DNA from: Hydra vulgaris
Taxonomy: Eukaryota > Cnidaria > Hydrozoa > Anthoathecata > Hydridae
DNA: 64,000 nucleotides
Assembly: GCF_038396675.1 (NCBI RefSeq)
Contig: NC_088926.1
Span: 39,028,501-39,092,500 of the forward strand
Direction of reading: 5' to 3'
Below the pieces are notes generated by a model. That model did not search any database. It had not been told where the DNA came from and saw only the letters and a list, made by a program, of their open reading frames with translations. Made by a program: the position numbers and the translations under genes. This document shows, one piece after another, positions 24,210-36,473 of this stretch. Position 1 is the stretch's first letter. Every line of letters begins with the position of its first letter.

Positions 24210-24249
24210 ATGTATGTAAATTTTTTCTCTTGAAAAAATTTACATACAT
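24210..24249. repeat. Hairpin, 18-bp perfect stem, 4-nt loop
   Basis: ATGTATGTAAATTTTTTC, TCTT, then the exact inverse. It lies 26 bases from a second, longer hairpin (24275-24348). The unit TTTACATACAT is repeated again just after it. Confidence 0.9.
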
Positions 24250-24274
24250 GATTTACATAAATTTACATACATAC

Positions 24275-24348
24275 AATAAAATATTACTTTTAAAAAAAGT
24301 CAAAATTTACTATGAAATTTTGACTTTTTTTAAAAGTAATATTTTATT
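24275..24348. repeat. Hairpin, 34-bp perfect stem, 6-nt loop
   Basis: 24275-24308 and 24315-24348 are exact inverses around ACTATG. The mirror copy near 56252-56325 has the loop in inverse form (CATAGT). A 95-codon frame over this region is a by-product of the hairpin and resembles no protein. Confidence 0.92.
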
Positions 24349-24539
24349 TCAAAATGTAACTATTTTTGTGTTATTATTATTTATTTGTTTTTGCAAGAAT
24401 ATCGGGACAAATCTGAAATCACTATTTGGTGTGAAATTTTATCCGCTCAAAACAAAAATTGGAGTTTACTGACGTTTCTGATATAAATATGATTAATGGC
24501 AATTAATGGTTTTTGCCGCGAGTTTTTGGCGCGAACGCA

Positions 24540-27500
24540 CGTGTTTTCGACTGTTCTTCAAGAATATTAATTAAAAAATGGAAATAACGAAAATATTATT
24601 ACAAACAAGTTTGAAGAACAAAAAAGAACTTTGCTTAAAGAAACAGAAAGGTTATTAAAAGACCAAGAAAAGAACTTTACACAAATAGTGAGTGGAAATA
24701 TAAAAATAATTACTGATAGACTCGACAAAATAGAAAATGAATTAAATGTAAACAAAGTAAATATGCGAAATATTGAAAAAGACTTAAACGGTGTGAGAGA
24801 AAGTCTCAACTTTCAAGAAGAAAAAATAAAGGAAGAATTAACACAAATAAGAAAGAAATATGATCTTGAAATTAAAAATATAAATAAAAAAAATACTGAC
24901 TAGAAAACTGCTCTCGTTGTAACAACATTAGAGTCAACGGTCTGAAAGATTTACCAGGAGAAAGTTGGAGTGATTGTGAGAAATCTGTGAAAAAAATATT
25001 TTCAAGCAACCTTAAAATTTCAACTGAAATTATTGTGGAACGAGCGCATCGAGTTGGGTCGTATAAAGAAGACAAAACACCAAGAACTATCGTAGTGAAA
25101 CTTTTAAACTACCAAGATAAAATTAAAATTATAAGTTCACTTAAAAACCTAAAAGGAAGTGGAATATATATAAATGAAGACTTTGCTATGGAAGATGGAA
25201 GAGAGAAAGAAACTTTGGGAAGAAGTAAAAAATCTTCGCAACCAAGGTAAATACGCAACAATTAAATTTAATAAAGTTTTTCGCGAACTTAGAAAATAAG
25301 AAAATTTTTTGCATATAATTAAGAAAAAGTTTTACGTAAGTTAATAGCGATCGAAGCAAGGTTAATTGAACCTGTCATTTCGAAAAGTCCAAAACTTTTA
25401 GCAGTTAGTTTATAAGTTTGAATTAAAAATTTCTGTATGATTTATGTTTTTTTTATAAAAAATAAAAAGTACATAAGTTATATACGTTCTTTATTTATCT
25501 ACTTCTATGTTTAATTTCTTTAGCAGCCTAGACATTATTTTAATAAAAATCATATTTTTGTTGATTTTGAAAAGTTTTAGTAAATGGACTTGTGCACTTT
25601 TTCGAAATGACAGGTTCAATTCTCTTAACTAATGGCTAAACAAACTACAGATTACGAAAAGCTACACTTGTTTTCAAATCGGCTAATAACTTGTTGTGTT
25701 TTCAAATCGGCTAATAACTTTTTACTTAATAACTCTTACGATCCAGATTTGCATTTTTTTTAATGAAAATAATTTTAACTCGCGGTTTTTTGAATTAGGA
25801 ACTTTTAGAAGTGAATTAAAATCATTAAATAATAACTTTACGGTGATACACATAAATATAAGAAGTATCATTAACAACATTGACAAACTAAAACATTTTC
25901 TTATAGAATGTAACTATTTGTTCAGTATGATTTGCTTTACAGAAACTTGGTATACTGACGAATCATCCAGAATAAGTTCAAACCTATTATTTCCAAACTA
26001 CATACTAATATCTTATGAGCGAAAAGTTCAAAAACGAGGAGGTGGAATTATAACATATATTCATAATAATTTGACAACTAATTTTAGAGACAATCTTTCG
26101 GTTTCTGATGCCGATGGTGAGGTCTTTACAGTTGAAATAATAAACAAAAAGTTAAAAAATATGCCCACCTGTTACAGACCACCTGAAGGCGATGTAAAAA
26201 ACTTTTCAAATCACCTAAAACAAAAGTTTCTAAAAAATAACAAAGAGCACAAAATATTATTCTGTATTGGAGACATTAATATAAACTGTCTACAGTACCA
26301 ATGAAGATGATGTTACCAAAACTTTTTCGACGATATGTTCCAACACTACATCTTTCTTATAATAAACAAACCGACCCGGGTAACACTTAATTCAATCACT
26401 GGAATAGACAACATATTGACTAATTCATTTTATGACTCTTCATTAAAAGCAGGTCTAGTCAAAACGAATATATCCGACCACTTTCCGATATACTTTTCTT
26501 TTTTCAAGATACAAAAAGTAATAGCTCTGAAATCAAAGTCTATAAACGAAAAATTAATAATTTTACTATTCAAGAGTTTAAAGACTCACTATCGACGGTA
26601 AGGTGGGATATGATTTACCAAGAATGCAACCTTGGGCATACCAACTCCGCTTATAATGAATTTATAAAAATATTCTAAAAGCACTATGATAGAGAATTAA
26701 AAATAAAAGCGCCTTAGGCGCCTTTCCCCTACTTAGTTAATAACTATACACCTATCTCGGTGTATAGTTATTAACTATCTCTAACTATATACCTTTTCTA
26801 AGCCTCTCGAAAGAATCATCTAAAACAGATTGTATGAGTATTTTAATCAATTCGGTTTCCAAAAACAATATTCAACTGAACACGCAATCCTAGATCTAGT
26901 TAACAATATAAGTGATTCTTTTGATAAAAAACAGTATGCTCAAGGCATCTTTATAGACCTGTCAAAAACGTTTAATAGTGTAAATCATAATATCTTAATT
27001 AAAAAAATGGAAAGCTATGGGATAAAAAACATAACCCATGACTGGTTCAAAAACTAAGCAACAGACAACAATGTGTTTTTTCAAATAATTATAAACACTC
27101 AAAACTACTAAGAGTTGAGTGCGGTGTCCCCCAAGGTTCCATTCTTGGACCTCTTCTGTTTCTTCTATATATTAACGACCTTACAAAAGCCTCGGATAAA
27201 CTTGGTGTAATCATGTTTGCCGATGATACAAACTTATTTTATTCCTCGAACTCAATCAAAGACCTTTATGAATGTATGAACAAAGAGCTAAAAGATTAAA
27301 TATATGGTTGAAATTAAATATTTTATCACTAAATACAGAAAAAACAAAATAAATACTGTTTCATTCAAAAAAAAAAAAATAGTATACCAACTATCCTTCC
27401 CTCCCTAAAAATAGATAAGGTAAACATAAAGACAGAAAACAACTAAATTTCTTGGGATCCTTATTGAGCAAAATATATCTTGGAGAGCCCATATAAGTAC

Positions 27501-28125
27501 AATAACCACCAAAATTTCAAAAAATATTGGGATACTCTATAAGGTTAAACGTTTGTTGTCTCAACATAATCTTAAATTGCTTTATTTTTCTTACATCCAA
27601 AGTTATCTTACGTACGCTAATATTACATAGGCAAGTACACACAAATCCAAATTGAGTACTATTTAAATGTCAAAAACATATTTTTTTTGCATTTATATTT
27701 AAATACAAACTTGGACTAGTCCCATCGCATTTTTTAGATAACTTCTTTCAAGTTAACTCTAATAGATATATAACAAGAGCAACAGGCAACTTCACACTGC
27801 CTAAAAGAACAACAAAGTTCTGACGGTTTTCTATATCCTACCAGGGTCCGTACGCATAAAACAAAATAATATCAAAAAAATAGAACTTAAAGTATTAAAT
27901 AATCCTTCCAACTTGAAAAATAAATTAAAATACCTCATACTTAATATCAACAACTAAATTGACATGTATTAAACTTAACAACAAAATTTATACTAAAATA
28001 TTTATGTGTATCACTGACTGTATACTGTTTAATCACTTTTAACTATATATAACCATTTAAAGAGGTACTCGATGATAAGTCTTCATATGAAAAACATCGC
28101 CAAAATTGAGTTCAAACGTGGTTCT
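24540..28125 (+). pseudogene. LINE B, left-arm copy, decayed two-ORF element
   Basis: Reads rightwards. ORF1 (from about 24540) has a coiled coil (LLKETERLLKDQEKNF..LDKIENELNVNKVNMRNIE) and an L1-ORF1-like RRM region (NNIRVNGLKDLPGESW..VERAHRVGSY..RTIVVKLLNYQDK). It is broken by a stop at about 24902, which is absent in the right arm. The endonuclease part (25740-26600) shows VIHINIRSI, CFTETWYTDESS, CIGDIN and SDHFPIYF. The RT part has FGFQKQYSTEHAIL, FIDLSKTFNSVNH, CGVPQG-equivalent bases near 27122 and FADDT near 27213. The C-terminal region near 27540-27800 has HNLKLLYFSYIQSY. Many stops and frameshifts; not functional. Confidence 0.85.
26734..26777. repeat. Hairpin inside LINE B, 19-bp perfect stem, 6-nt loop
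   Basis: TAGTTAATAACTATACACC, TATCTC, then the exact inverse. It falls between the endonuclease and RT parts of LINE B, where coding sequence is missing, so it again marks a deletion joint. Mirror copy near 53819-53862. Confidence 0.9.
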
Positions 28126-28303
28126 AAGGGGCGAATTAAGTGATCGCGAATTAAAAATTCCGTAAAATATTCTGGTCATAAAATTTGTAAAACTTTTATG
28201 AAGGGTCCGAAAAAAACGCGCAAAAATGGTTTTCAAGAAAAACAAAATTTCAAGACCAGAAACTTACGGAATTTTCAATTCGCGATTACTTAATTCGCCC
28301 CTT
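28126..28303. mobile_element. 178-bp MITE in the 3' end of LINE B
   Basis: Ends AAGGGGCGAATTAAG and its inverse; pairing extends about 38 bases with few changes. GGTTCT occurs directly before (28120-28125) and after (28305-28310), a likely target duplication. Mirror copy 52297-52476. To its right, a 43-codon frame (28314-28445, FYRCDYDGPVIEASVL..KMLTLPYIIRDLKAG) is a protein remnant of unknown family, possibly the interrupted 3' gene of the host element. Confidence 0.85.
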
Positions 28304-28670
28304 GGGTTCTCGTAACATGTTTTATCGTTGTGACTATGATGGTCCCGTGATTGAAGCATCAGTTTTATCCAAAAAGCAGAAAGAAAAAATGTTAACTTTA
28401 CCATATATTATAAGAGATTTAAAAGCCGGAATCAATTCAATCTAAAAATTGAAACTTGTTTCAACACTTTGTATTTTAATGCCCCCTAATAGAAGAAAGT
28501 TTGGGGATAATTTGTTGCCCAGAGATTAAGAGTTTTTTTAAGTTTAATTAATTTTTGCCTTAATTTCAAAATTATATATAAACTATATCCTTGTTATTTG
28601 TTTTTTTCCTTTTTGTATTATTACTTATTAAATCTTCTAAATACATTTATTTTACATCAACATTTTTTTG

Positions 28671-28715
28671 AACAGTTATGTCATATTTGTTTAAAACAAA
28701 TGTGACATAACTGTT
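28671..28715. repeat. Hairpin, 22-bp stem with one mismatch, 1-nt loop
   Basis: AACAGTTATGTCATATTTG and its inverse around a single base. Next to it, 28731-28915 carries CAGTCCCGTAGG followed by long G- and C-runs, like the MITE at 20660, but without a clear second end. Mirror copy near 51893-51937. Confidence 0.85.
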
Positions 28716-28920
28716 TTGTAATAATAGTCAGTCCCGTAGGATGGTCAAAAACGTTGGGGGTGGGGGGGTGGAAACAGAATTTAGAGCGGGCTAGGGCAGT
28801 AAGAAATAGAATTAAAAAAAAATGAAATTTAAAGAAACTTGGAGGGGGAAGTGACAATTGTCCCCTCCAACCCCCCCCCCTCCCTGTTCTTACACCAGTG
28901 ATATTAGTTACGCTATATTT

Positions 28921-29130
28921 TAAAACTCATAATAGTTAATTATTGTTTTATTATAATAACTATAACTATTGTTATAATATAAAACAATAACTATAATTGT
29001 TATATTAAAAAAATAATTAACTATTAAAAATTTCAAAACATCGAATGATTTTTCCAAGGGTCGAATGATTTTTCCAAGGGTGGAAAATTTCCTTGGAAAT
29101 TTTCAACTCGGTAAATTTTCCGGAAACTTT
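28921..29130. repeat. AT-rich inverted repeat and short tandem duplication
   Basis: AATAGTTAATTATTG at about 28930 pairs with AATAATTAACTATT near 29010 across TATAACTATTG-rich sequence. Just after, TCGAATGATTTTTCCAAGGG is duplicated in tandem (29042-29081). 29130-29650 holds no recognisable gene; a 95-codon frame at 29180-29467 is Phe/Leu-rich and resembles nothing. Confidence 0.65.
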
Positions 29131-29657
29131 GGAAAATTTTCAAAAGATAAGTTATTTTATAATTAATGGGTAAAATTTTATGTTTTACTTAGGCAGTTGT
29201 TTTATACAACTTTATAGTAAAGTATTGTCAAGCAGATCTTTCAAATTTTCAAACCCCCTTGAAAAACACTTTTTTTTGGTATATTTTTTGAGTTTTTTTA
29301 TTATAACTGTAAGTAGCAACAATGATCATTTGTTTTCAAAATTTTTTAAAACTGTTTTATCCTGTTATTTGCTAAGCATATTGATGTTTATTGTCGTGTT
29401 CGTCAATATCTATCAAATTGGCCTACAAATTACTGAAAACTGTAAAACTATATATAAAAAGATTTGATATAAATATTTGCACTATTCCCCAATTTTTTCT
29501 TGATTTAAATACGTTATTGAATAATGAAAGGCAAAAAGTGAGGACAAATTTTTGTGCTAAATTTGAACTATTTAAAAATAAAGTTAGCAATAAAAATAAA
29601 GAACTAATGATTTTGAGGTCATAAATTCCACCGCTATGTTTAAGTAAGTGCGTTTAA

Positions 29658-29830
29658 GCCGAAACGCAGCGGTTAGAGCGTTTGTCCTCAGAAGCTAAAG
29701 ATCCCTTGTTTAACGCCACCTCTGGGGAAGTTTTACAACATCAGTAAGGAAAGAGGCGTAAACTTCCTTTCAAATGCTCTTCCGCGGTGTTCTGTGATAA
29801 GGCGTAATGACATTTTGGGGCACCTAAAAT
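29658..29830 (+). mobile_element. tRNA-derived SINE, left-arm copy
   Basis: A-box-like GCGGTTAGAGCG near 29671, B-box-like TTGTTTAACGCC near 29707, then the body CACCTCTGGGGAAGTTTTAC and tail CACCTAAAATAAAA, all shared with the SINE at 7736-7893. Mirror copy about 50788-50957 on the minus strand. The following 29840-30518 contains G- and C-rich runs and A/T sequence, no gene. Confidence 0.75.
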
Positions 29831-30518
29831 AAAAATTAAAAAAAAAACCCTCGCACATTTTTAATTTAATAAATCAATTTAGTAAAATTTATGGTGGGGG
29901 GTGGGTGGTTGGGTGGTGTGTGGAATCTGTATAAAGTACCGCTTTTTAAAAAGAAAAAAGAAAAAGGCCTTTAAAAACTAAAATTCACCCGCCTGAATTG
30001 TGTCAAAATACCGACTATAACTTAAAAATCACCTTCTTTTAAAAACGGTAAAACATCCCTTTCCCCACACACCCTCCCCCAAAAAATCGTCTTTTATGCA
30101 ATCTGTACGCATAAAAAATCTTTATTTCTTTAAAGCACTCTACAAAAATAATACAAAATAAAATTTATCAATCTAAAAAAGACTTTATTCTTTGTATTTT
30201 TTTTATGAATATTTTACATCTAGTTGAGAGAAGTAAAAGCAAGTAATATGTTATGCACAAGCTCAAAAGACAAGCTAACGCGGAAAACATAACTTTTGAT
30301 GTTTTACAAAAGTAATGTAAGTAAAAGTAACATATAGCAACTTGAGCTTTTTTATTGTGTTTTTTTTATAAATGCGCGATACTTAAATTGACTATAAAAA
30401 TGTATATGGCCGTAATGGCCTATTTCATGCCCTATTTAAATCATATCAATTGACGATTACACAGGTCAACAAAATAAAATTTTCTTCTGGTGCCGAGCAA
30501 ACAATTTGTTTTTTGTTT

Positions 30519-30818
30519 AGCATTACGATTTTGATTTCAAATATGCAACTCTTTTTTTACCATCACGTCAAGTTGTAAAGATATTTAGGTTCAAATCTTA
30601 AGTATTTAGGGTAAAGAGTTTTTAGCATTTTTTCACATAATTTTTTTGTCAATAAATTTTAAGGAAAAATACCCAGGTTGACATACTTTTGAATAACTTT
30701 TTTTTCGACAATATTAGGGACTTTACCCTAAATACTTAAGATTTAACCTAAATATCTTTACAACTTGACGCGATGGTAAAAAAAGAGTTAGATATTTGAA
30801 ATCAAAATGAGAAATGCT
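30519..30818. mobile_element. 300-bp foldback MITE with about 100-bp inverted arms
   Basis: Outer ends AGCATT..AATGCT. The arms pair for about 100 bases (GATTTTGATTTCAAATAT, CAAGTTGTAAAGATATTTA, CTTAAGTATTTAGGGTAAAG) with a few mismatches around a roughly 95-base centre. No coding sequence. Mirror copy 49801-50101. 30818-31310 has G-runs (near 30990), GACGTCCTTAAGGGACAGCC near 31075 and no gene. Confidence 0.85.
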
Positions 30819-31315
30819 TAAATTTAATATATAGAATATGAGAAATATTACATAACTTTTTTTTCGGGGAGGCCTGCAAGAAAAAACAACTGAAATAAAC
30901 GTGAAAACACCCAATAAGCTACTGAATGATATTCAAACAGAGAAAACTGTAATTAATTTGAAAATTTTTAATAAAAATGATAAGGAGGAGGAGGGGGGGG
31001 GGGTATTGGAAAAAAAAGACAACCGGTGACAAAGGAAGAGGAGGGCAGGGGGCAAAAATTGACTAAAAAAAGGGACGTCCTTAAGGGACAGCCCCTAACA
31101 ATAAATAAGCATAAAAAAAATTTCACAGAAACACTTAGTCACAATAATAAATAAAAATATTCAAATAAAAAAGGAAATCGTATCATAATAGCCAGCAAAC
31201 AAACATCGTTCCTTAATATTAATAAAATTTAAAAATTATACTTTTTCATTTCTTCAAAAACTTGAGCAATTTTTATACTTTATTCTTATTCTTTTTAACT
31301 ATTTTCCATTTTTGA

Positions 31316-31550
31316 ATGTTTTTTATTGTCTTTTTTTTTTCTTTTCTCTTTTCTTGTTTCTTTCTTTTTTTTTTTTTTCGTTTTTTTTCTTTTCTTTATT
31401 TGTTTGAATTGGTTTTTAACTTTTTGTTTATGTTTTCTGCTTTTTTTCTTTCTTTCTTTTTTTTATTTTTTCACTCTCTATTTTTATTTTATATCTTTTT
31501 CTTTTTTTATTCATTTTTCTTTCCTTCTTTTTTTTTTAATTTTTGTGTGA
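31316..31550 (+). repeat. Polypyrimidine tract (T/C)
   Basis: About 235 bases almost wholly T with scattered C. Phe/Leu-rich frames of 74-87 codons here are composition artefacts. The right arm has the matching purine tract at 49082-49315. Just beyond, 31706-31752 holds a direct repeat of GCCGAA(C/G)TTTGACACGCAT with an 8-base gap. 31880-32950 is A/T-rich without recognisable genes. Confidence 0.9.
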
Positions 31551-32959
31551 AATCGTTATCAAAAAGAATATTAAACTAAGCACAAATATTATTACAGTAC
31601 GAACAGTCAAATAATTTAAAAAAATTAAAGTTAAAAAAAAAATGTTCTTTTTCTTTCTTTTTTCATTGGCAATGTTCCACCCCGAGTTTGGTTTTTACGC
31701 AAAGCCGAACTTTGACACGCATTTTGACAAGCCGAAGTTTGACACGCATACTCCAAGTACGGATATCGAAAGTTTTAAATATAATTATTTTGTCAGATAA
31801 TGAAAGTTTTAAAAGTAATTTTTTTTTTGCCGCATGCTGTTTTTTTGCAGATTTTTTTAAATGGATTAATTCGTAATATAAATTATATAAAATATTTGAT
31901 TATCGATTTTTGATTATCGATATTTTTGATTAACGAAGTACAGATTTGTGATATATTAATTATTAAAAGTACAGATATTTTTTGTTAATGTCCTTCATCA
32001 AAACGGCTTTTTCTGTAAAGATTTTAAACAAAATGAAATATATATTATGTTGCGGACAAACATATGTCCATAATTTTTATGGAGAGTTATATTGAAAAAA
32101 TATTCAAACTTAGAACCACTTTGATTTTTTTTTAAACTGACTTATTTTTATTCCGGCTTATTGGTATATTGCCTACATTCTTTACGCGCTCTAGGTGAAT
32201 TTCCTCTTTTTTTTGTCAGAAGGGAATTTTTTAAGTTCAATATAATAAGAATGAGCTCGATAAAGAGAGCGCAAAAGCGAAAGTTTTTCTGACAAATAGA
32301 ACAAATTTAAACCGGAATCATAATTCATTATGAAAACGATATTTATTGCATATTACTATTGCATTATAAAAACGAAAAAAGATCAAGTACATTAAGTTAG
32401 TTGGATAATATTTAAAGGTTTTTTTGAGAATTTAACTGAACCAATAGCAAAACAAAGTTTTTGTTGTGAAGAATATTTTTCAGGGAAAATTATACTTACA
32501 GTTGTTACAAATAAGTTTTTTTTCAAAGAACAAGTTATTAAAGTATTCATTTGGAAACATAATATTATGTGTAAACCGATAACATTTTAATAAATTTACT
32601 AAAATTCAAAAGTATGCAGATTTAAAATTATCTTTTATAAACTTGATCCTTATCAAGTTAAAACAATATTAAATTGTTAAATTGAAAGTTTAACACATTA
32701 AACCATTTTGTTTAAATTATATTTTCTTGCAGCATATTGTTAAAGGACAATCACTGAATTTAATTTCAAATGCTTATAAACACTAATAATTAACAAAACC
32801 AACTCATCACCGACATCTATGTGGATATCTGTCATCTTATCTTGACGTGTAATCTCGCCATATGCAAATTAAAAATCTCGCGCGTCTTTGATGGCTGCAT
32901 CGTCTGAAGCTAGTTAATGAGTATTTCGCCATTTTGAAGCATCTTTTTAAAGTAGTCCG

Positions 32960-35900
32960 CAGGGCCGTACCAGGCCAACTTTGCTCTTCGGCCAAGCAAA
33001 TAAAATTGCGCCCCCCTTTCAAAAAAATATACAAAAAACACATTATATATATTTACATGAAAAAAAATTAATTATTGATCACAAAATTTATCGCATCAAG
33101 TTAAAAGAACAATTTGTCACCAATGTTTCACAAACTTCAGTTCAAGGTCACTTTTCTGGCTTTTTTGGAGGCTTTAATGAAGTCACTAATGACATCATCA
33201 AAATCAAGTGCGTTGGCCACTTCATGTTCAATTGAAACTACTGCCAGACAAGACAAACGTTCTTGGCCCATAGTTGATCTCAAATAGTTTTTTATGGTCT
33301 TAAGTTTACTGAAACTTCTTTCACACGTGGCAACTGTAACTGGTAAGGTGAGGAAGATGCGAATAGCAATTGCCGTGTTAGGATAAGCATCAGTCAATGA
33401 GTATTTATGAATGAGCTGCAAAATGTCCATCGGGCTAGATTTTTCAAAGTTTTCCATCATGGCAGCAGCTTGATATTTAAAGCTTGCCGTTTCTGACTGG
33501 AAATCTGAAGAATCTAAATCTGCCTTGTAAATTTTTAACAAATTTTTGGCTTTAGTCTTAAGTTCATCCACTGAACTTTTGGAGAGAGAATGTCCACTGA
33601 GGAAGTCAAAATCTGAGGATACTGCAGACATAGCTTCAAACCGCCACTCAATTTGTGTGAGAATGCTGTCAAACACAAGGCTGCACTGGGATCCGAAATC
33701 TGTTTCTGGTGACAAACGGCAAAAGTCATCTTCAGCTTCATAAAGTGCCATCTGCTTCACTTTGCGCTTTATCTTCATAGGAAAGTCTCCTTCAATTCCA
33801 ATTTGGATAGCTGTTTCTGCAGCAGCTTTGATAATGTTGTCCACCCCAACATCTCTCAAATTCTGAATGGAGATTTCAGTCCTTTCATTTTTTTTTGCTG
33901 CAACGTCAATTGAAATGTTTTTAGACTGAAGCAGTTTGTTTCCCGGTCAATTAAAGAAAGAATTTGACACCAAAAATCCAACAAACACAGAAAACTGAAA
34001 TCAATTTGAATGATGAGCTCTTTTGCACTGCAAACTGAGACAGCATTTGTCTTGGGAGTGTGAATTATGGATTCCAAAACTTGAAGAACTTCTTTTATTT
34101 GTCTGTGTAGTGGGATGATTGCTTCTTTTTTGGCAGACCATCTTGTATCACTATTTCCCTTAGTGAGATGGTCAATGTTTTCATCAGTTTTTCCCATCTT
34201 AAGGTAGAACTTGAGAAAAAGTTAAAGATGGCTTGAACTTTTCCAAAGAATGTAATCATGAGTGGAGAAACTTCAGCAGCATGGACACCAACAAGGTTTA
34301 AAGTGTGAGCTGCACATGGAACAAATCTTGCAAACTCATTTAGAGAACGGATGTGAGCTTGGACGCCATTATATTTTCCAGACTTATTGGCTCCATTGTC
34401 GTAACCTTGGCCCCGACAATCAGAAATGCTCAGGCCATCCTTCTCCAGTTTTTCGATGATTTCAGCTGCAAGGCCCTTTCCAGTTTTTTCGTGAGATCCA
34501 ATAAAGTCCACAAAGCTTTCCTCAATTGTACAGGTTTCCTCAGTGATGTGGACATACCTGATTATTTGGGTCATCTGCTCTTTGTGGGAGGCATCTGGAG
34601 TGCAGTCAAACAAAACAGAGTAGTATTTAGCTTCTCTGACATTTGACAAAATTTCATTCCTGACTTTCTGCCCAAGTAATTCACTCAGCTCATTTTGAAT
34701 TCGAGGAGAAAAATAGGATGTTGTGGTTTTCTTTGCCTTAACGGATGCAACATGTTCAGCCACTAAATGATAATAATGGCTTATCAGCTCAAATTAAGTT
34801 CAGAAAGATGCCACTGTTTTGCTCTCCAATTACTTCTCTTTGAGACCCCGAAGGGCAAGATTGTTCTTGGCACAGAACGAAACGTCATCAACAATCACTT
34901 TCAAGATATCTCTCCACTTTTTCATCTCTCCGTTGATAACTCTCTGCAGATCAGAATCCAAGGTCTTTCCTTCCTTGAGATTTTTTTCCAGATTTTTCCA
35001 ATCAGAATAGCATCTTTAGTGTTCATTGCTGTTTTCGTGTTCTGGAATTCTTGGGTTTAGTTTTTTCAGTCACAAAATCCTTTTGAAATTTCTGAAAAAT
35101 TGTTGGTTTTTGTCGTTGAAAATAGCAGACAGCAAAAACAAAACAAAGAATCTTTTTTGTTGCTGTACAGCAGCCAGTAGCGAACAAATTTTTCACCATT
35201 GGGATGAATTTTTTCATACCATTTTGAGCTGAAGTGTCGCATTCTGTTGTCAAAGTCAAAAAAGTGTGTTTGCGAAAAAATCTCTTCATTCTTGGTCCGG
35301 CCCATGCTGAATCAAAAAGCAGCTTGTTTTATCTGTCATTTTAGGCCATGTAGCTGGATCTCAGTGTTGAAAGTATTCTCCCGAGGTTGCTGAAATTTCT
35401 GAGACTCAGGAGGAAATTAACTGTTGCCCATTTCAATTGGTTTGGAAAGCTGAGAATTTCTATCTTCTTGTGCTTCTGAATCATTTGGTCCAAATTCGTC
35501 TTGACTTTGGCCAATGAAAATCTCCTCTTTAATTAATTCCAATGGATGATATGAATTTAAGTCAGTAATTAAAGATGTAGCAGCAACTTCAGCTGTTGAA
35601 TCATTATCAACTTCATTGCAAATATCCTCTGAAATAATTTGTTTTTCCACAGAAGAGTTTGTTACCAACCACTTCTTGAAACAATTTCTTAGTTTTGCGT
35701 CACTTTCAAGACGGTCTCTTCTTTTCTTCTTAAATTCAGCACCAGATAATTTTTTTGCACGATTCATTGTAAAAAATAATGTTCAGAAAATACAACTTTT
35801 TATTTTTTAATTGCGCTCTTCTATTATTTCTTTTTTCTTTTTTCTTTTCTTCTCCCTCTTTATTTTTATTATTGTTTGCTTACTTTACTTTCTTTAGCTT

Positions 35901-36378
35901 TCATTTCATTTGTTTCTTTATTTAAGCCGCTTAAATTAAGCGTTCTTTTTTTAAATTCGAAGTTCTTTTTGTCTATATTTTTTTCTTTTTAGAATAATTT
36001 TTAATGTGTGCGTTAAATTAATTTATATGATCTTTAATGAATCATTTGTTTATATTATAAATAATTATTGGTTTTTAATTGTCGTTCTTAAATTCAGCAC
36101 CAGATAATTTTTTTGCACGATTCATAATAAAAAATAATGTTCAGAAAATAAAACTTTTTAGTGTTTAAGGGCGCTCTTCTGTTTGGTAAATGAGCTTTTA
36201 TTTTAAAGTTCGTCAGGAGGCGCAATTTTAATTAATTTTCTTATCAACATAAAAGTGACGCCACGCAAATTAGTTTCATAATGTGAAAATAAATAAATTA
36301 ATTTGGGGAATTTTGCGCCCTCCCAATTTTGGCACCTCAGGCCGCGGCCCGGCTGGCCCCGCCCTTGGTACGGCCCTG
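32960..36378 (-). mobile_element. ZMYM1-like hAT transposon, left-arm copy, 3.4 kb with perfect target duplication
   Basis: Starts CAGGGCCGTACCAGG and ends GGTACGGCCCTG, with the first and last about 11 bases inverted. The exact 8-bp duplication GTAGTCCG flanks it at 32952-32959 and 36379-36386, the hAT hallmark. It contains the broken transposase at 33137-35767. A stretch of about 100 bases around the transposase start (35722-35825) is duplicated at about 36085-36185, giving a second, short start region that soon hits a stop. Confidence 0.93.
33137..35767 (-). pseudogene. ZMYM1-like hAT transposase, left-arm copy, frameshifted
   Basis: Starts at 35767 (MNRAKKLSGAEFKKKRRDRL). An acidic linker ends in a stop at about 35417. 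A TTF-type zinc-finger region (SFCF-like FCFCCLLFS with KWYEKIHPNGEKFVRYW) lies at 35066-35305. The core at 34095-34763 carries YYSVLFDCTPDASHKEQM, DCRGQGYDNGANKSG and CAAHTLNLVG, which place it near ZMYM1. The C-terminal 240 codons (33137-33859) are uninterrupted and end with the hAT dimerisation motif LTLPVTVATCERSFSKLK and LSCLAVVSIEHE. Stops and frameshifts fall at about 35417, 35023, 34165 and 33859. The protein normally binds the element ends and excises it; this copy cannot be read through. Confidence 0.9.
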
Positions 36379-36473
36379 GTAGTCCGGAAATACCTCTTTT
36401 CTTCAAATGTAATGGACAACTCAGTCGCTAAAAGTGCAACAAATTAAAAGAATAAATTTCTTTTATTATGATA

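Noticed and set aside
24185-24472. A 95-codon frame as a small membrane protein
   Set aside because: Most of it is translated from two hairpins, and the mirror copy has the same structure without conservation of a start.
29180-29624. Two overlapping frames as host exons
   Set aside because: Low-complexity composition, no splice signals or recognisable domain.
31316-31579. Phe/Leu-rich and Lys/Arg-rich frames resembling membrane or basic proteins
   Set aside because: They come from homopyrimidine or homopurine sequence, with no conserved motif and overlapping frames.
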